Positions 1 through 8,882 of a stretch of 64,000 nucleotides of DNA are shown piece by piece. How positions within the stretch are numbered: the stretch's first letter is position 1; every line of letters begins with the position of its first letter. The notes under the pieces were generated by a model. That model saw only the letters and a list, made by a program, of their open reading frames with translations. It searched no databases and was not told where the DNA came from. The translations under genes and the position numbers were made by a program. The stretch covers positions 2,339,501 through 2,403,500 of the forward strand of contig NZ_CP098401.1 of NCBI RefSeq assembly GCF_023674425.1, given 5' to 3'. The stretch comes from Sphingomonas donggukensis. GTDB lineage: Bacteria; Pseudomonadota; Alphaproteobacteria; Sphingomonadales; Sphingomonadaceae.

Positions 1-15
1 CGATAGAGATGGCGC

Positions 16-720
16 ATGGGGCCGATGCGCGCACTGACCTGGCTATGGCGCGGCGCGCGGCGACTGGCCGATGCGCGCGCCCGGTCGGAGATCGCGACGC
101 GCCGGCGCCACCGCGACCGGATCCACCAGGACGTGACGCTGACCCGGATCGATCGCTATCCCCGGCTGTTCGCCGCCGCGCGCGACCTGCTGGCCGACCG
201 GCCGCGACCGACCCTGCTGTCCTATGGCTGTTCCAGCGGGGAGGAGGTCGTGTCGTTGCGCGGCTATTTCCCCGACGCGGACATCGTCGGGGCGGAACTG
301 AACTGCGCGATGCTGGCGGCCTGCGCGCGCTGGCCGCACGATCCGCGCACGCGCTTCCTCGCCTCCGACGATGCCGGCGTCGCGGCGGCGGGGCCGTATG
401 ACGCGATCTTCTGCATGGCGGTGCTCCAGCGCCGGCCCCACGGCGTCGAGAACGAGGGGCGCGAGACGATCGCCGATTTCTACCCCTTCGCGCTGTTCGA
501 CCGGCAGGTGGCGGAGCTTGCCGCGCTGCTGAAGACAGGCGGGCTGCTGATCGTCGAGCACGCGCAATATCTCGTCACCGATGCCTCCGCGGCGCCGCTG
601 CTCGAGCCGGTCGGGGATCGCGGCGTCTGGCCGGCCAAGGGCCCGCGCTTCGATCGCGACGGACGCCGCATCGTGCCGCAGCCGACGATCGCGCGGCTGT
701 ACCGGCGGCGCGCGGCATGA
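16..720 (+). CDS. class I SAM-dependent methyltransferase
   Basis: A 234-residue protein with a Rossmann-type SAM-binding motif I at about residues 67-77 (LLSYGCSSGEE, resembling the GxSxGEE form seen in CheR-like enzymes) and an acidic strand after it (GAELN). The middle contains YDAIFCMAVLQ, the usual post-I/motif II region. The substrate cannot be read from sequence. Its stop overlaps the start of the ABC transporter (ATGA), and that gene overlaps a B2-type RiPP protease gene, so by context it may modify a ribosomally made peptide; this is inference. An ATG at 25 is an alternative start. No signal peptide is seen. Confidence 0.75.
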   Translation: MGPMRALTWLWRGARRLADARARSEIATRRRHRDRIHQDVTLTRIDRYPRLFAAARDLLADRPRPTLLSYGCSSGEEVVSLRGYFPDADIVGAELNCAMLAACARWPHDPRTRFLASDDAGVAAAGPYDAIFCMAVLQRRPHGVENEGRETIADFYPFALFDRQVAELAALLKTGGLLIVEHAQYLVTDASAAPLLEPVGDRGVWPAKGPRFDRDGRRIVPQPTIARLYRRRAA

Positions 721-2453
721 CCGACGCACCCCGCGGGACGATCGCGACGGCGCGCCTGTTCGTCGGCGACGTCGCCGCCTATGCCGGGCGGCGCGGTGCG
801 GTGGCGCTGGCGCTGATGGCGGCGGGCGGGGTGCTCGAGGGTGTCGGGCTGGCGATGCTGGTGCCGATGCTGGCGGTGCTGACCGGTCAGGCGAGCGGAC
901 GCTTCGCGGGCGTACTGGACGATGCCTTCGCGATCGTCGGCGCGGGCGACATGACCGCGCGGCTGGGCGTGCTGCTCGGCATCTTCGCGGCACTCATCGC
1001 ACTGCGCGCCGTCGTCATGGCGTGGCGCGACGCGATCCTCTCCGACCTGCAACTGGGCTTCGTCGAGGGCCGCCGCGCGCAGCTCGTCGCGACGCTCGCC
1101 GCGGCGCGCTGGATCGACATTGTCGGCCTGCGCCACGCCCGCGTCACCCATGCGCTCTCCAGCGAGGTGTCGCGCCTGTCGGCGGCCATCCACCTGATGC
1201 TGCAGGTGCTGATCGCGGCGTTCCTGCTGGCGGTGCAGACGGTGCTGGTCGTGCTGCTGTCGCCGGCGATGGCGGCGATCGGGCTGGCGTCGGTCGTCAT
1301 CGGCTTCGTCGTGCTCGTCCCCGCCACGCGCCGCGCGTCGCGCATGGGGCTGGCGATGTCGCGCGGCAGTTTCCGGATGCTCGATTCGTCGGGCCAGTTC
1401 CTGGGCGGGCTGAAGATGGCGATCGCGCAGAACATGGCCCCCGCCTTCGCCGCGGAATCGAACGCGATCGGCGTGCGGCTGACCGAACAGCTGCGCGCCT
1501 ACCAGCGATACCAGACGCGCATCGGCCTGGTGTCGAGCAGCGCGATCGCCCTGATCGGCGCCGCGCTCGCCTTTGCGGGCGTCGCGATCGGCATCCCCAC
1601 GGTGACGCTGATCGCGACCCTCGCCGTCCTCGGGCGGATGAGCGGCCCGGTCCGCACGCTGCAGCAGAACCTCCAGCAGTTCGTCAGCCTGCTGCCCTCC
1701 TACGACACCCTGTGCGTGCTGGAGAGCGACCTGGCGCGCAGCCGCGGGGGCAGCGACGATTCGTCCGCGGCGGCCATGCCCGGCGGCACCGTCACGTTCG
1801 ACCGCGTCGGCTTCACCCACCCCGGTGCCGCCGCGCCGACGCTGCACGACGTATCGCTTGCCATCGCGCCGGGGGAGATCGTCGGCATCGTCGGCGCATC
1901 GGGAGCGGGCAAGACCAGCTTCGTCGATATCCTCGCCGGCCTGTTCGAGCCCGACGAGGGCCAGGTGCGCATCGGCGGCATCCCGCTCACCCACGCCAAT
2001 TCGACCGCATGGCGCGCGCGGATCGCCTATGTCGCGCAGGATCCGTACCTGCTGAACGAAAGCCTGCGCCGCAACCTCAGCTGGGGGATGGGCGAGGTGG
2101 ACGACGCCGCGCTGTGGCAGGCGCTGGCCGTCGCCGGCGCCGACGCGCTGGTGCGGTCGATGCCCGACGCGCTCGACACCGTCGTCGCCGAACGCGGCAG
2201 CCGGCTGTCGGGCGGCGAGCGCCAGCGCATCGCCATCGCCCGCGCCCTGGTCCGCGCGCCCGAGCTGCTGATCCTCGACGAGGCGACCAACGCGATCGAC
2301 GTTGCCACCGAACGCGCGGTGCTGGACGCGGTCGTTGCGGCCCGGCCCGGCATGACGATCATCCTGGTCGCCCACCGCGCCGAGACGCTCGCGATCTGCC
2401 GCCGGCTGCTGACGTTCGCGGGCGGCACGCTGGCGGGCGACACGCGGTGCTGA
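717..2453 (+). CDS. ABC exporter, fused permease and ATPase
   Basis: 578 residues in the half-transporter layout: a hydrophobic N-terminal membrane domain (about residues 20-330) followed by a nucleotide-binding domain. Walker A is GASGAGKT near residue 393, the signature LSGGERQ near 497, and Walker B LLILDEATN near 517-526, followed by the H-loop (VAHRAE). Such proteins work as dimers in the inner membrane and export lipids, drugs or peptides. Overlaps with the methyltransferase upstream (4 nt) and the B2 gene downstream (7 nt) suggest one transcript and a role exporting the peptide product (a lasso 'D' protein); the family itself does not prove the cargo. Confidence 0.88.
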   Translation: MTDAPRGTIATARLFVGDVAAYAGRRGAVALALMAAGGVLEGVGLAMLVPMLAVLTGQASGRFAGVLDDAFAIVGAGDMTARLGVLLGIFAALIALRAVVMAWRDAILSDLQLGFVEGRRAQLVATLAAARWIDIVGLRHARVTHALSSEVSRLSAAIHLMLQVLIAAFLLAVQTVLVVLLSPAMAAIGLASVVIGFVVLVPATRRASRMGLAMSRGSFRMLDSSGQFLGGLKMAIAQNMAPAFAAESNAIGVRLTEQLRAYQRYQTRIGLVSSSAIALIGAALAFAGVAIGIPTVTLIATLAVLGRMSGPVRTLQQNLQQFVSLLPSYDTLCVLESDLARSRGGSDDSSAAAMPGGTVTFDRVGFTHPGAAAPTLHDVSLAIAPGEIVGIVGASGAGKTSFVDILAGLFEPDEGQVRIGGIPLTHANSTAWRARIAYVAQDPYLLNESLRRNLSWGMGEVDDAALWQALAVAGADALVRSMPDALDTVVAERGSRLSGGERQRIAIARALVRAPELLILDEATNAIDVATERAVLDAVVAARPGMTIILVAHRAETLAICRRLLTFAGGTLAGDTRC

Positions 2454-2890
2454 GGCGCCTGCGCAGCCTCAGCCCCGACGACCGCCGCCTGATCGCCGCG
2501 GCCTTCGCGCGGCTGGCGGCGGCGCGGCTGTGGCTGGCGGTGGTACCGTTCCGCCACGTCGCCCCGCGGCTCGGCACGCGGATCGCGCCTGCGACCGATG
2601 CGCCCCTCGCCCCTGTCGATCCGGCGGCGGCGGACACCGCGCGCAGGATCCGCCGCGCCATCGCCATCGCCGCGCGCAACGCCCCGTTCCGCGCGCTGTG
2701 CTTTCAGCAAGCCGCCGCTGCCAAGCGCATGCTGAACGCGCGCCGCATCCCCAATGCGCTGTACCTCGGCGCCGCGGTCGACCCCGCGACCGGCGCGATG
2801 CGCGCGCACGCCTGGGTCCGCGTCGGCGCGATCGGCGTCACCGGCTTTCCGGTCGATCCTGACATGGTGGCGGTCGCGCGCTTCGACTAG
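2447..2890 (+). CDS. lasso peptide biosynthesis B2-type protease
   Basis: 147 residues from a GTG that overlaps the ABC transporter stop; no ATG fits. The C-terminal half matches the transglutaminase-like B2 fold: Cys85 in ALCFQQAAAAKRML and His121 in HAWVRVG, with a candidate Asp in FPVDPD near the end, giving the Cys-His-Asp layout of the leader-cleaving peptidase of lasso peptide systems. In the family, B2 removes the leader with help from the PqqD-like B1 protein. The N-terminus is a basic helix-rich stretch. No B1, precursor or asparagine-synthetase-like cyclase lies downstream, so these must be to the left of the window if the locus is complete. Confidence 0.8.
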   Translation: MLRRLRSLSPDDRRLIAAAFARLAAARLWLAVVPFRHVAPRLGTRIAPATDAPLAPVDPAAADTARRIRRAIAIAARNAPFRALCFQQAAAAKRMLNARRIPNALYLGAAVDPATGAMRAHAWVRVGAIGVTGFPVDPDMVAVARFD

Positions 2891-2900
2891 GCTGGCGCCC

Positions 2901-3695
2901 ATGACCCATCCCATTCGAATCGGCATCGGCGGCTGGACGTTCGAGCCGTGGCGCGGCGGCGCCTTCTACCCCGAAAAATGGCCGATCAAGCGCGAGCTGG
3001 AATATGCCGCGTCGAAACTGACCGCGATCGAGGTGAACGGCACCTATTATTCGGGCTTCAAGCCCGCGACCTTCGCCAACTGGCGCGACCAGACGCCCGA
3101 CGGGTTCGTCTTCACGCTGAAGGCCTCGCGCTTCTGCACCAACCGCAAGTTGCTGGCCGACGCCGGCGAATCGGTCGCCCGCTTCGTCGGGCAGGGGATT
3201 ACCGAGCTGGGCGGCAAGCTGGGGCCGATCCTGTGGCAGTTCATGGCGACGAAGAAATTCGACGCGGAGGATTTCGGCGCGTTCCTGAAGCTGCTGCCCG
3301 CCAGCCACGACGGCATCGCGCTGCGCCACGCGGTGCAGGTCCGCCACGACAGCTTCGCCGTGCCCGAATTCGTCGCGCTGTGCCGCGCCGCCGGTGTCGC
3401 GATCGTCTATGCGCAGTCGGACGAATATCCGGCGATCGCCGACGTCACCGGCGACTTCGTCTATGCGCGATTGGAAACGGCGATCGAGGACGAGCCCACC
3501 GGCTATTCCCCCGCCGAGCTCGGCCGCTGGGCGGCGGTGGCGCGCGACTGGGCGGCGGGCGGCGAACCCGCCGGCCTGCCCTATGTCACCAACGACGCCG
3601 CGCGAACGCCGCGCGATACCTTCGTGTTTTTCATCAGCGGCGCGAAGGTCCGCAATCCGGCGGCGGCGCAGGCGCTGATCGCGCGGCTAGCGTAG
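2901..3695 (+). CDS. DUF72 domain protein
   Basis: 264 residues spanning the whole DUF72 (YecE-like) TIM-barrel domain. Typical features are IGIGGWTFEPWRG at the start, EVNGTYY near residue 45, the segment FVFTLKASRF, and VRHDSF in the middle. The biochemical role of this family is unknown. The gene begins 10 nt after the B2 gene, so it may be co-transcribed, but DUF72 proteins are common housekeeping neighbours and I do not link it to peptide synthesis. Its 3' end overlaps the convergent GMC oxidoreductase gene by 9 nt. Confidence 0.9.
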   Translation: MTHPIRIGIGGWTFEPWRGGAFYPEKWPIKRELEYAASKLTAIEVNGTYYSGFKPATFANWRDQTPDGFVFTLKASRFCTNRKLLADAGESVARFVGQGITELGGKLGPILWQFMATKKFDAEDFGAFLKLLPASHDGIALRHAVQVRHDSFAVPEFVALCRAAGVAIVYAQSDEYPAIADVTGDFVYARLETAIEDEPTGYSPAELGRWAAVARDWAAGGEPAGLPYVTNDAARTPRDTFVFFISGAKVRNPAAAQALIARLA

Positions 3696-5267
3696 GTCGG
3701 CGCGGACGAACTCCGCCGCGCGTTCGCCGATCATGATCGACGGCGCATTGGTGTTGCCGCTGACCAGGCGCGGCATGATCGACGCGTCGGCGACGTACAG
3801 CCCCTCAACCCCGCGCACGCGCAGCCGCGGGTCGCACACCGCGTCGCCGTCCGCGCCCATCCGCGCGGTGCCGACCGGGTGATAGACGGTGTCCGCCCGC
3901 GCGCGGATCAAGGCCTCGAGCGCCTGCGTATCGGCAAGGTCGATCGGATAGCGATCCTGCGGCGCGAACGCCTGCATCGCCGGCGCCTCCAGGATGCGGT
4001 ACATCGCGCGCACCCCGCGGACCAGCGTCGCCATATCGCGCTCGTCGGTCAGGAAGGCGGGATCGATCAACGGCATGTCGCGCACGTTACCGCTGGCAAG
4101 GCGCACGCTGCCGCGGCTCTCGGGCCGCAGCACGCAGGCGTGGCAGCTGTAGCCATGCCCGGCGACCTTCGCGCGCCCATGATCCTCGACCATGCCGATC
4201 ACGAAATGCAGCTGCACGTCGGGTGCCGGCGCATCGCGATCGGTGGTCAGGAACCCGCCCGCCTCGGCAAACGGCGTCGTCATCGGCCCGGTGCGGTTGC
4301 GCAGCCAGCGCAGCATGCCGGCGATGCCCGACAGCGACCCTTTCAGCGACCGCCCCATGAACCCGCCGAGCGCCGTCTCGAACGAGGCGACATAATCGAC
4401 GTGATCCTGCAGATTCGCGCCGACCGCGCCGCGATCGATCCGGACCCCGATGCCATGTTCGGCCAGATGCCGCGCCGGGCCGATCCCCGACAGCATCAGC
4501 AATTGCGGCGTCGCGAACACCCCGCCCGCCAGCACCACTGCCCCGCGCGCGCAGATCGTGTGCGTCTCCCCGCCGCGGGTATAGGCGACGCCCCACGCGC
4601 GCCCGTCCTCGAACAGCACGCGCTCGGCCGCGGCATCGGTGACGATGTGGAGATTGGCGCGCGCGGGATCGAGATAGGCGCGCGCCGAGGTCCAGCGTTC
4701 GCCGCCCTTCTGCGTCACCTGGTACAGCCCGACGCCCTCCTGCCGGGCGCCGTTGAAATCGTCATTGAGCGGGATCTGCAAGCTCGCCGCCGCCTCGATG
4801 AAGGCGCGGCTGCCGGGGTGGGCGTACTCCTGGTCACTGACCCACAAAGGCCCGGCGTCGCCGTGATAGGCATCGGCGCCGCGGACATTGTGCTCGGATC
4901 GACGGAAATAGGGCAGCACGTCGTCGTACGCCCAGCCCTCGCACCCCAGCGCCGCCCAATTGTCGTAATCCCATGCGGCGCCGCGCACGTACAGCATGGC
5001 GTTGATCGCGCTCGATCCGCCCAGGCCCCGCCCCCGCGGCTGGAATCCGCGCCGGCCCGACAGGCCGCTCTGCGGCACCGTTTCGTAGCGCCAGTTGGTC
5101 GCGTCGGTCTGGAACGGCATCATGCCCGGCATCCGCGTGCGCAAGCCGGTGTTGCGTCCGCCCGCCTCGATCAGCGCGACGCGGGTACGGCCATCCGCGC
5201 TCAGCCGCCCGGCGACCGCCGCCCCGCCCGATCCACCACCGATGACGACGATGTCGGCTTCGTCCAT
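3687..5267 (-). CDS. GMC family oxidoreductase (choline/alcohol dehydrogenase type)
   Basis: 526 residues, the normal length for FAD-dependent glucose-methanol-choline oxidoreductases. The N-terminus carries the dinucleotide motif VVIGGGSGG followed by LIEAGG. GMC signature 1 is GRGLGGSSAINAMLYVRG, signature 2 is GGVFATPQLLMLSGIGP, and the catalytic His lies in YHPVGTARMG near the C-terminus. Expected activity is oxidation of an alcohol (choline, aliphatic or polyethylene glycol type) with FAD; the substrate is not decidable. The start lies 67 nt inside the 3' end of the sterol desaturase gene, so the two are probably translated together. Confidence 0.9.
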   Translation of the reverse strand: MDEADIVVIGGGSGGAAVAGRLSADGRTRVALIEAGGRNTGLRTRMPGMMPFQTDATNWRYETVPQSGLSGRRGFQPRGRGLGGSSAINAMLYVRGAAWDYDNWAALGCEGWAYDDVLPYFRRSEHNVRGADAYHGDAGPLWVSDQEYAHPGSRAFIEAAASLQIPLNDDFNGARQEGVGLYQVTQKGGERWTSARAYLDPARANLHIVTDAAAERVLFEDGRAWGVAYTRGGETHTICARGAVVLAGGVFATPQLLMLSGIGPARHLAEHGIGVRIDRGAVGANLQDHVDYVASFETALGGFMGRSLKGSLSGIAGMLRWLRNRTGPMTTPFAEAGGFLTTDRDAPAPDVQLHFVIGMVEDHGRAKVAGHGYSCHACVLRPESRGSVRLASGNVRDMPLIDPAFLTDERDMATLVRGVRAMYRILEAPAMQAFAPQDRYPIDLADTQALEALIRARADTVYHPVGTARMGADGDAVCDPRLRVRGVEGLYVADASIMPRLVSGNTNAPSIMIGERAAEFVRADLR

Positions 5268-6160
5268 GCCTGCTCCCCCTGATGTTCGGACCAGCGCGCG
5301 CGGATCATGTCCGATGTCTCGCGGCTGCCGTCGTGGCTCCAGCCGGGCTCGCGCACCAGATAGCCCAGCTTATTGCGCCAGCCGGGCGTCCCCCACGCAT
5401 CGCGCGCCATGCCGACCCATTCGTGCGTCGCCGCCCACAGCAGGTTGAAGCTGCCGAGGTTGCGGACGATGCCGTAGCGCGGCGCCTCGTCGTCGCGCTC
5501 GGGCTCGAACGTGCCGAACATGCGGTCCCACAAGATGAACACGCCGGCATAGTTGCGGTCGAGGTAGCGCGGGTTGGTCGCGTGGTGGACGCGGTGGTGC
5601 GACGGCGTGTTCATCACCGCCTCCACCCACTTCGGCATCCGTCCGACCGCTTCGGTGTGGATCCAGAATTGATAGACCAGGTTCACGCCCGCCACGAAGA
5701 ACACCAGCGCCGGCGGGAAGCCGATCAGGAACAGTGGCAGGCGGAACAGGAACGCCAGACTGAAGAAGCCCGTCCACGTCTGCCGGAGCGCAGTCGACAA
5801 ATTATAGTGCTGGCTCGAATGGTGGACGACATGGCTCGCCCAGAACCAGCGCACGCGGTGCGCCGTGCGGTGGAACCAGTAATAGGCGAGGTCGTCGATG
5901 ACGAACGCGACCGGAAACGCCCACCAGGCATATCCGATGTCGAACGCGCGATACTGGTACACCCAAGTCGCCATCGCAAACACCAGCCCGCCCGACAGCA
6001 CGCCCGCGATCGTGCTGCCCAGCCCCAGCGTCATCGACGTCAGCGTATCGCGCGGGCAATAGCGATCGCGCGCCTTGACGCGCGCCACGACCATCTCCGC
6101 CAGTACCAGCAGGACGAAGGCGGGGATCGCCAGATTGACCGGGTTGGGCAGCGTCGGCAC
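5201..6160 (-). CDS. sterol desaturase / fatty acid hydroxylase family protein
   Basis: 319 residues with four or five hydrophobic helices and the histidine clusters of the membrane di-iron hydroxylase superfamily: HRTAH, HVVHHSSQHYN and HHRVHHATN. Members insert oxygen into lipids, sterols or carotenoids in the inner membrane using O2. The substrate here is unknown. The last ~22 residues are read over the 5' end of the downstream GMC oxidoreductase gene, an unusually long overlap, which makes a hydroxylase-plus-alcohol-dehydrogenase pathway plausible (inference). The start is the first ATG; 66 nt separate it from the next gene upstream. Confidence 0.87.
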   Translation of the reverse strand: MPTLPNPVNLAIPAFVLLVLAEMVVARVKARDRYCPRDTLTSMTLGLGSTIAGVLSGGLVFAMATWVYQYRAFDIGYAWWAFPVAFVIDDLAYYWFHRTAHRVRWFWASHVVHHSSQHYNLSTALRQTWTGFFSLAFLFRLPLFLIGFPPALVFFVAGVNLVYQFWIHTEAVGRMPKWVEAVMNTPSHHRVHHATNPRYLDRNYAGVFILWDRMFGTFEPERDDEAPRYGIVRNLGSFNLLWAATHEWVGMARDAWGTPGWRNKLGYLVREPGWSHDGSRETSDMIRARWSEHQGEQAWTKPTSSSSVVDRAGRRSPGG

Positions 6161-6226
6161 GGGTCCGTGCTTACACCTGTGTCAGTGGCCCAACAATCCT
6201 CCCCTGCAAGGGGAGGATCGCCGGCA

Positions 6227-6625
6227 TCAATGCACCGTCCGCAGCACCACCTCGCCGCCGAGCGCGCGTACCTCCGCCACCAGCACCCCGCGCAGCGTCA
6301 CCGCGCCGAACAGCGTCTCGCCGGTTTCGACGGTCACGCCCTCGACCGCCTCGCGCAGTTTCAGCGGGGGCAGCAGGCGGCGCACCACGACCTTCGCTCC
6401 GTGGCGTTTCAGCACCGCGATCGTGCCATTGCCCGCGACGAGCGCGGCACCGCCGTCCTCACTGACGATCGCGCGCTCCCCATGGAAACCGACCAGCGCA
6501 TGTTCGGCGAATTCGATCGCCTTCGCCGGGCTGTCGATCCGGCTTTCGCCCAGCCGCAGCAGCCGCGCAATCCCGGCCAGCGCGAGGATCGCGGCGAGCG
6601 ACCCGCCGAGCTGGTACCAGTCCAC
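6227..6625 (-). CDS. small membrane-anchored hypothetical protein
   Basis: 132 residues. An N-terminal hydrophobic helix (GGSLAAILALAGIARLL) is followed by a soluble domain rich in short beta strands, with repeated Val/Gly/Glu stretches (AVEGVTVETGETLFGAVTLRG). I do not recognise a domain. The gene follows the DUF442 protein gene by one base on the same strand, so they probably form a two-gene operon. Likely an inner-membrane protein with a cytoplasmic or periplasmic beta-rich domain; function unknown. Confidence 0.65.
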   Translation of the reverse strand: MDWYQLGGSLAAILALAGIARLLRLGESRIDSPAKAIEFAEHALVGFHGERAIVSEDGGAALVAGNGTIAVLKRHGAKVVVRRLLPPLKLREAVEGVTVETGETLFGAVTLRGVLVAEVRALGGEVVLRTVH

Positions 6626-6626
6626 C

Positions 6627-7052
6627 TTATTGGGCGGCGAGCGTGTCGAGCATCGCCCGAATCCCGCTGATGTCGTAGCCCGCCGACGCCGCCTTGTTCA
6701 CCAAGGTCTGGGGATCGTCGCCGAGGCGCGCGCGTGACAGCGCCCACAGATGCGCGCTGCGCGTGCCAGAGCGGCAATAGGCAAGCACCGGCCCCGCCGC
6801 CGCGGTCAGCGCCGCGGCCATCGCCTCGACCTGATTGCCCGAGAAGCCGGCGTGGGTGACGGGGATCGCGCGGTACGCGATGCCCGCGGCCTCCGCCGCC
6901 GCCTGGATCTCCGCACCCGATACCTGCCCCGGCTCCTCATCGTCGGGGCGGTTGTTGACGATCTCGGCATAGCCGGCCTTCGCGATCGCGGCGACTTCCT
7001 CGACCGAAATCTGGGGGGCCACGCTCACATGGTCGTCGATTCTGCGGATCAT
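6627..7052 (-). CDS. TIGR01244 / DUF442 phosphatase-like protein
   Basis: 141 residues matching the DUF442 family (often annotated as a sulfur transferase or beta-lactamase hydrolase-like N-domain), which has a dual-specificity phosphatase fold. The opening MIRRIDDHVSVAPQIS and INNRPDDEE-type segment (IVNNRPDDEEPGQV) are characteristic, and the C(x)5R loop is CRSGTRS near residue 103. In other bacteria this domain is fused to or next to persulfide dioxygenases in sulfide handling; no such partner is visible here. Just 10 nt downstream of the recQ stop on the same strand. Confidence 0.85.
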   Translation of the reverse strand: MIRRIDDHVSVAPQISVEEVAAIAKAGYAEIVNNRPDDEEPGQVSGAEIQAAAEAAGIAYRAIPVTHAGFSGNQVEAMAAALTAAAGPVLAYCRSGTRSAHLWALSRARLGDDPQTLVNKAASAGYDISGIRAMLDTLAAQ

Positions 7053-7062
7053 CTAGGGTCTT

Positions 7063-8835
7063 TCAAGCGAATTGGCGGATCACGGCCAGGAACGCGTCAC
7101 CATAAGCGTCCAGCTTGCGCGCGCCAACGCCCGTGATCGTGCCCAGCGCAGAAAGTGTCGCGGGGCGGATCGTCGCCATGTCGCGCAGCACAGAGTCGTG
7201 GAAAATGACATAGGGCGGCACCCCGCCTTCCTGCGCCAGCTCGCGCCGGGTCGCTCGCAGCGCCTCGAACAGCGGGTTGCCGACCGGATTGGCCGCCGCG
7301 CCACTCGCTGCACCCCCGCGCCGCCGCCGCTCGCGCTTGGGTGGCACTACCAGCGACAGCGTCGCCTCCCCCTTCAACAGCGCGCGCGCACCGGGCCCGA
7401 ACTCCAGCCCCCCGTGCGGATTGGCACGCAGCGCATCGCGGGTCTGGAGCGCACGCGCGACCGGCTTGATGAGCGCCGCCTCCTCGCCACCCACGATTCC
7501 GAACACCGACAGTGCCTCATGCCCGTTCATCAGGCTGCGTTCGCTCGACTGGCCGGTCAGGATCGCTTCGATATAGCCGACGCCGAAGCTCTGCCCGGTG
7601 CGGAACACCGCCGACAGGAACTTGCGCGCCACTTCGGTCGCATCGGTGCCGACCGGCGGGTTCAGGCAATTGTCGCAATTCCCGCAATTCTCGGGCGCGT
7701 CGTCGCCGAAATGCGCGAGCAGCAGCTTGCGGCGGCATCCGGTCGTCTCGACCAGCCCGCCCAGCGCCGCCAGCCGCGTACGCTCGCCCGCCTGACGCGC
7801 CGGCTCGACCTCGCCCACCCGCTGCCGCGCCTTGGCGAAGTCCTCGGCGCCCCAGAACAGATGCGCGACCGCGGGATCACCGTCGCGGCCGGCGCGCCCT
7901 GTTTCCTGATAATAGGCCTCGATCGACTTCGGCAGGCCGGCATGCGCCACGAAGCGCACGTCGGGCTTGTCGATCCCCATCCCGAACGCGACCGTGGCAC
8001 AGATCACCATGTCCTCGCTCGCCACGAACGCCGCCTGGTTGGCGGCGCGCATCGCGGGGTCGAGCCCGGCATGATAGGCGCGCGTCGGCCGCCCGGTCTT
8101 CGCCAACGCCGCCGCCATCTTCTCGGTCCCCGCACGCGAGGGGACGTAGACGATGCCCGGCCCCGGCTGCTCGGCGATCAAGTCGGCGATCTGGCGGGTC
8201 GCATTGTCCTTGGGCGCGATGCGGTACTGGATATTGGGCCGGTCGAACCCGGCGACGATCAGCCCGTCCTGCGGGATGCCGAGCTGGTCGAGGATGTCAG
8301 CGCGGGTGTGGCGGTCGGCGGTCGCGGTGAGCGCCAAGCGCGGCACCTCCGGAAACCGGTCGAGCAGCGGGCGCAGCAGGCGATAGTCGGGGCGGAAGTC
8401 ATGCCCCCATTCCGACACGCAGTGCGCCTCGTCGATCGCGAACAAGCAGACATTCCCACGATCGAGCAACTCGCGGAAATCACCCGTCGAGGCGCGTTCG
8501 GGCGCGACATAGAGCAGGTCGAGCGCGCCATCGAGGAACCTCCCGCGCGTTTCCGCGCGGTTCTCGTCCACGCTCGTCAGCGTCGCCGCACGGATGCCGA
8601 CCGCGGTCGCCGCGCGCAACTGGTCGTGCATCAGCGCGATCAGCGGGGAGACGACGACGCACGTCCCCGTCTGCATCACCGCGGGCAGCTGGTAGGTCAG
8701 CGACTTGCCCGCTCCGGTCGGCATCACCGCCAGCGTCGACTGGCCGGCGAGCACGCGGTCGACCACCTGCCGCTGGACGCCGCGGAAGTCGGGAAAGCCG
8801 AAAACGGACTGGAGGGTATCGCGGGGATCGGACAC
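7063..8835 (-). CDS. recQ: ATP-dependent DNA helicase RecQ
   Basis: 590 residues from a GTG at 8835, chosen because GGAG sits 5 nt upstream; an in-frame ATG at 8925 would overlap the ABC-F gene. Domains in order: SF2 helicase core with Walker A PTGAGKSLTYQLP and DEAHC box, second RecA-like domain ending in the QETGRAGRDG motif, an RQC zinc region (cysteines in GCRRK, ENCGNCDNC) and a C-terminal HRDC domain. RecQ unwinds recombination intermediates and stalled forks with 3'-5' polarity. Single conserved DNA-repair gene with no obvious operon partner. Confidence 0.94.
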   Translation of the reverse strand: MSDPRDTLQSVFGFPDFRGVQRQVVDRVLAGQSTLAVMPTGAGKSLTYQLPAVMQTGTCVVVSPLIALMHDQLRAATAVGIRAATLTSVDENRAETRGRFLDGALDLLYVAPERASTGDFRELLDRGNVCLFAIDEAHCVSEWGHDFRPDYRLLRPLLDRFPEVPRLALTATADRHTRADILDQLGIPQDGLIVAGFDRPNIQYRIAPKDNATRQIADLIAEQPGPGIVYVPSRAGTEKMAAALAKTGRPTRAYHAGLDPAMRAANQAAFVASEDMVICATVAFGMGIDKPDVRFVAHAGLPKSIEAYYQETGRAGRDGDPAVAHLFWGAEDFAKARQRVGEVEPARQAGERTRLAALGGLVETTGCRRKLLLAHFGDDAPENCGNCDNCLNPPVGTDATEVARKFLSAVFRTGQSFGVGYIEAILTGQSSERSLMNGHEALSVFGIVGGEEAALIKPVARALQTRDALRANPHGGLEFGPGARALLKGEATLSLVVPPKRERRRRGGAASGAAANPVGNPLFEALRATRRELAQEGGVPPYVIFHDSVLRDMATIRPATLSALGTITGVGARKLDAYGDAFLAVIRQFA

Positions 8836-8882
8836 GGGCGCTCCGCCTAGGGGAACCGCCCCACCGCCGCAACCGATGGGCG

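Noticed and set aside
480..2375. Long minus-strand frame opposite the ABC exporter, plus similar long antisense frames at 3879-5282, 9246-10850, 14509-16059, 25551-27680 and 27656-30058
   Set aside because: They are opposite clearly conserved genes, have Arg/Pro/His-rich translations with no domain, and are the expected shadow frames of GC-rich DNA.
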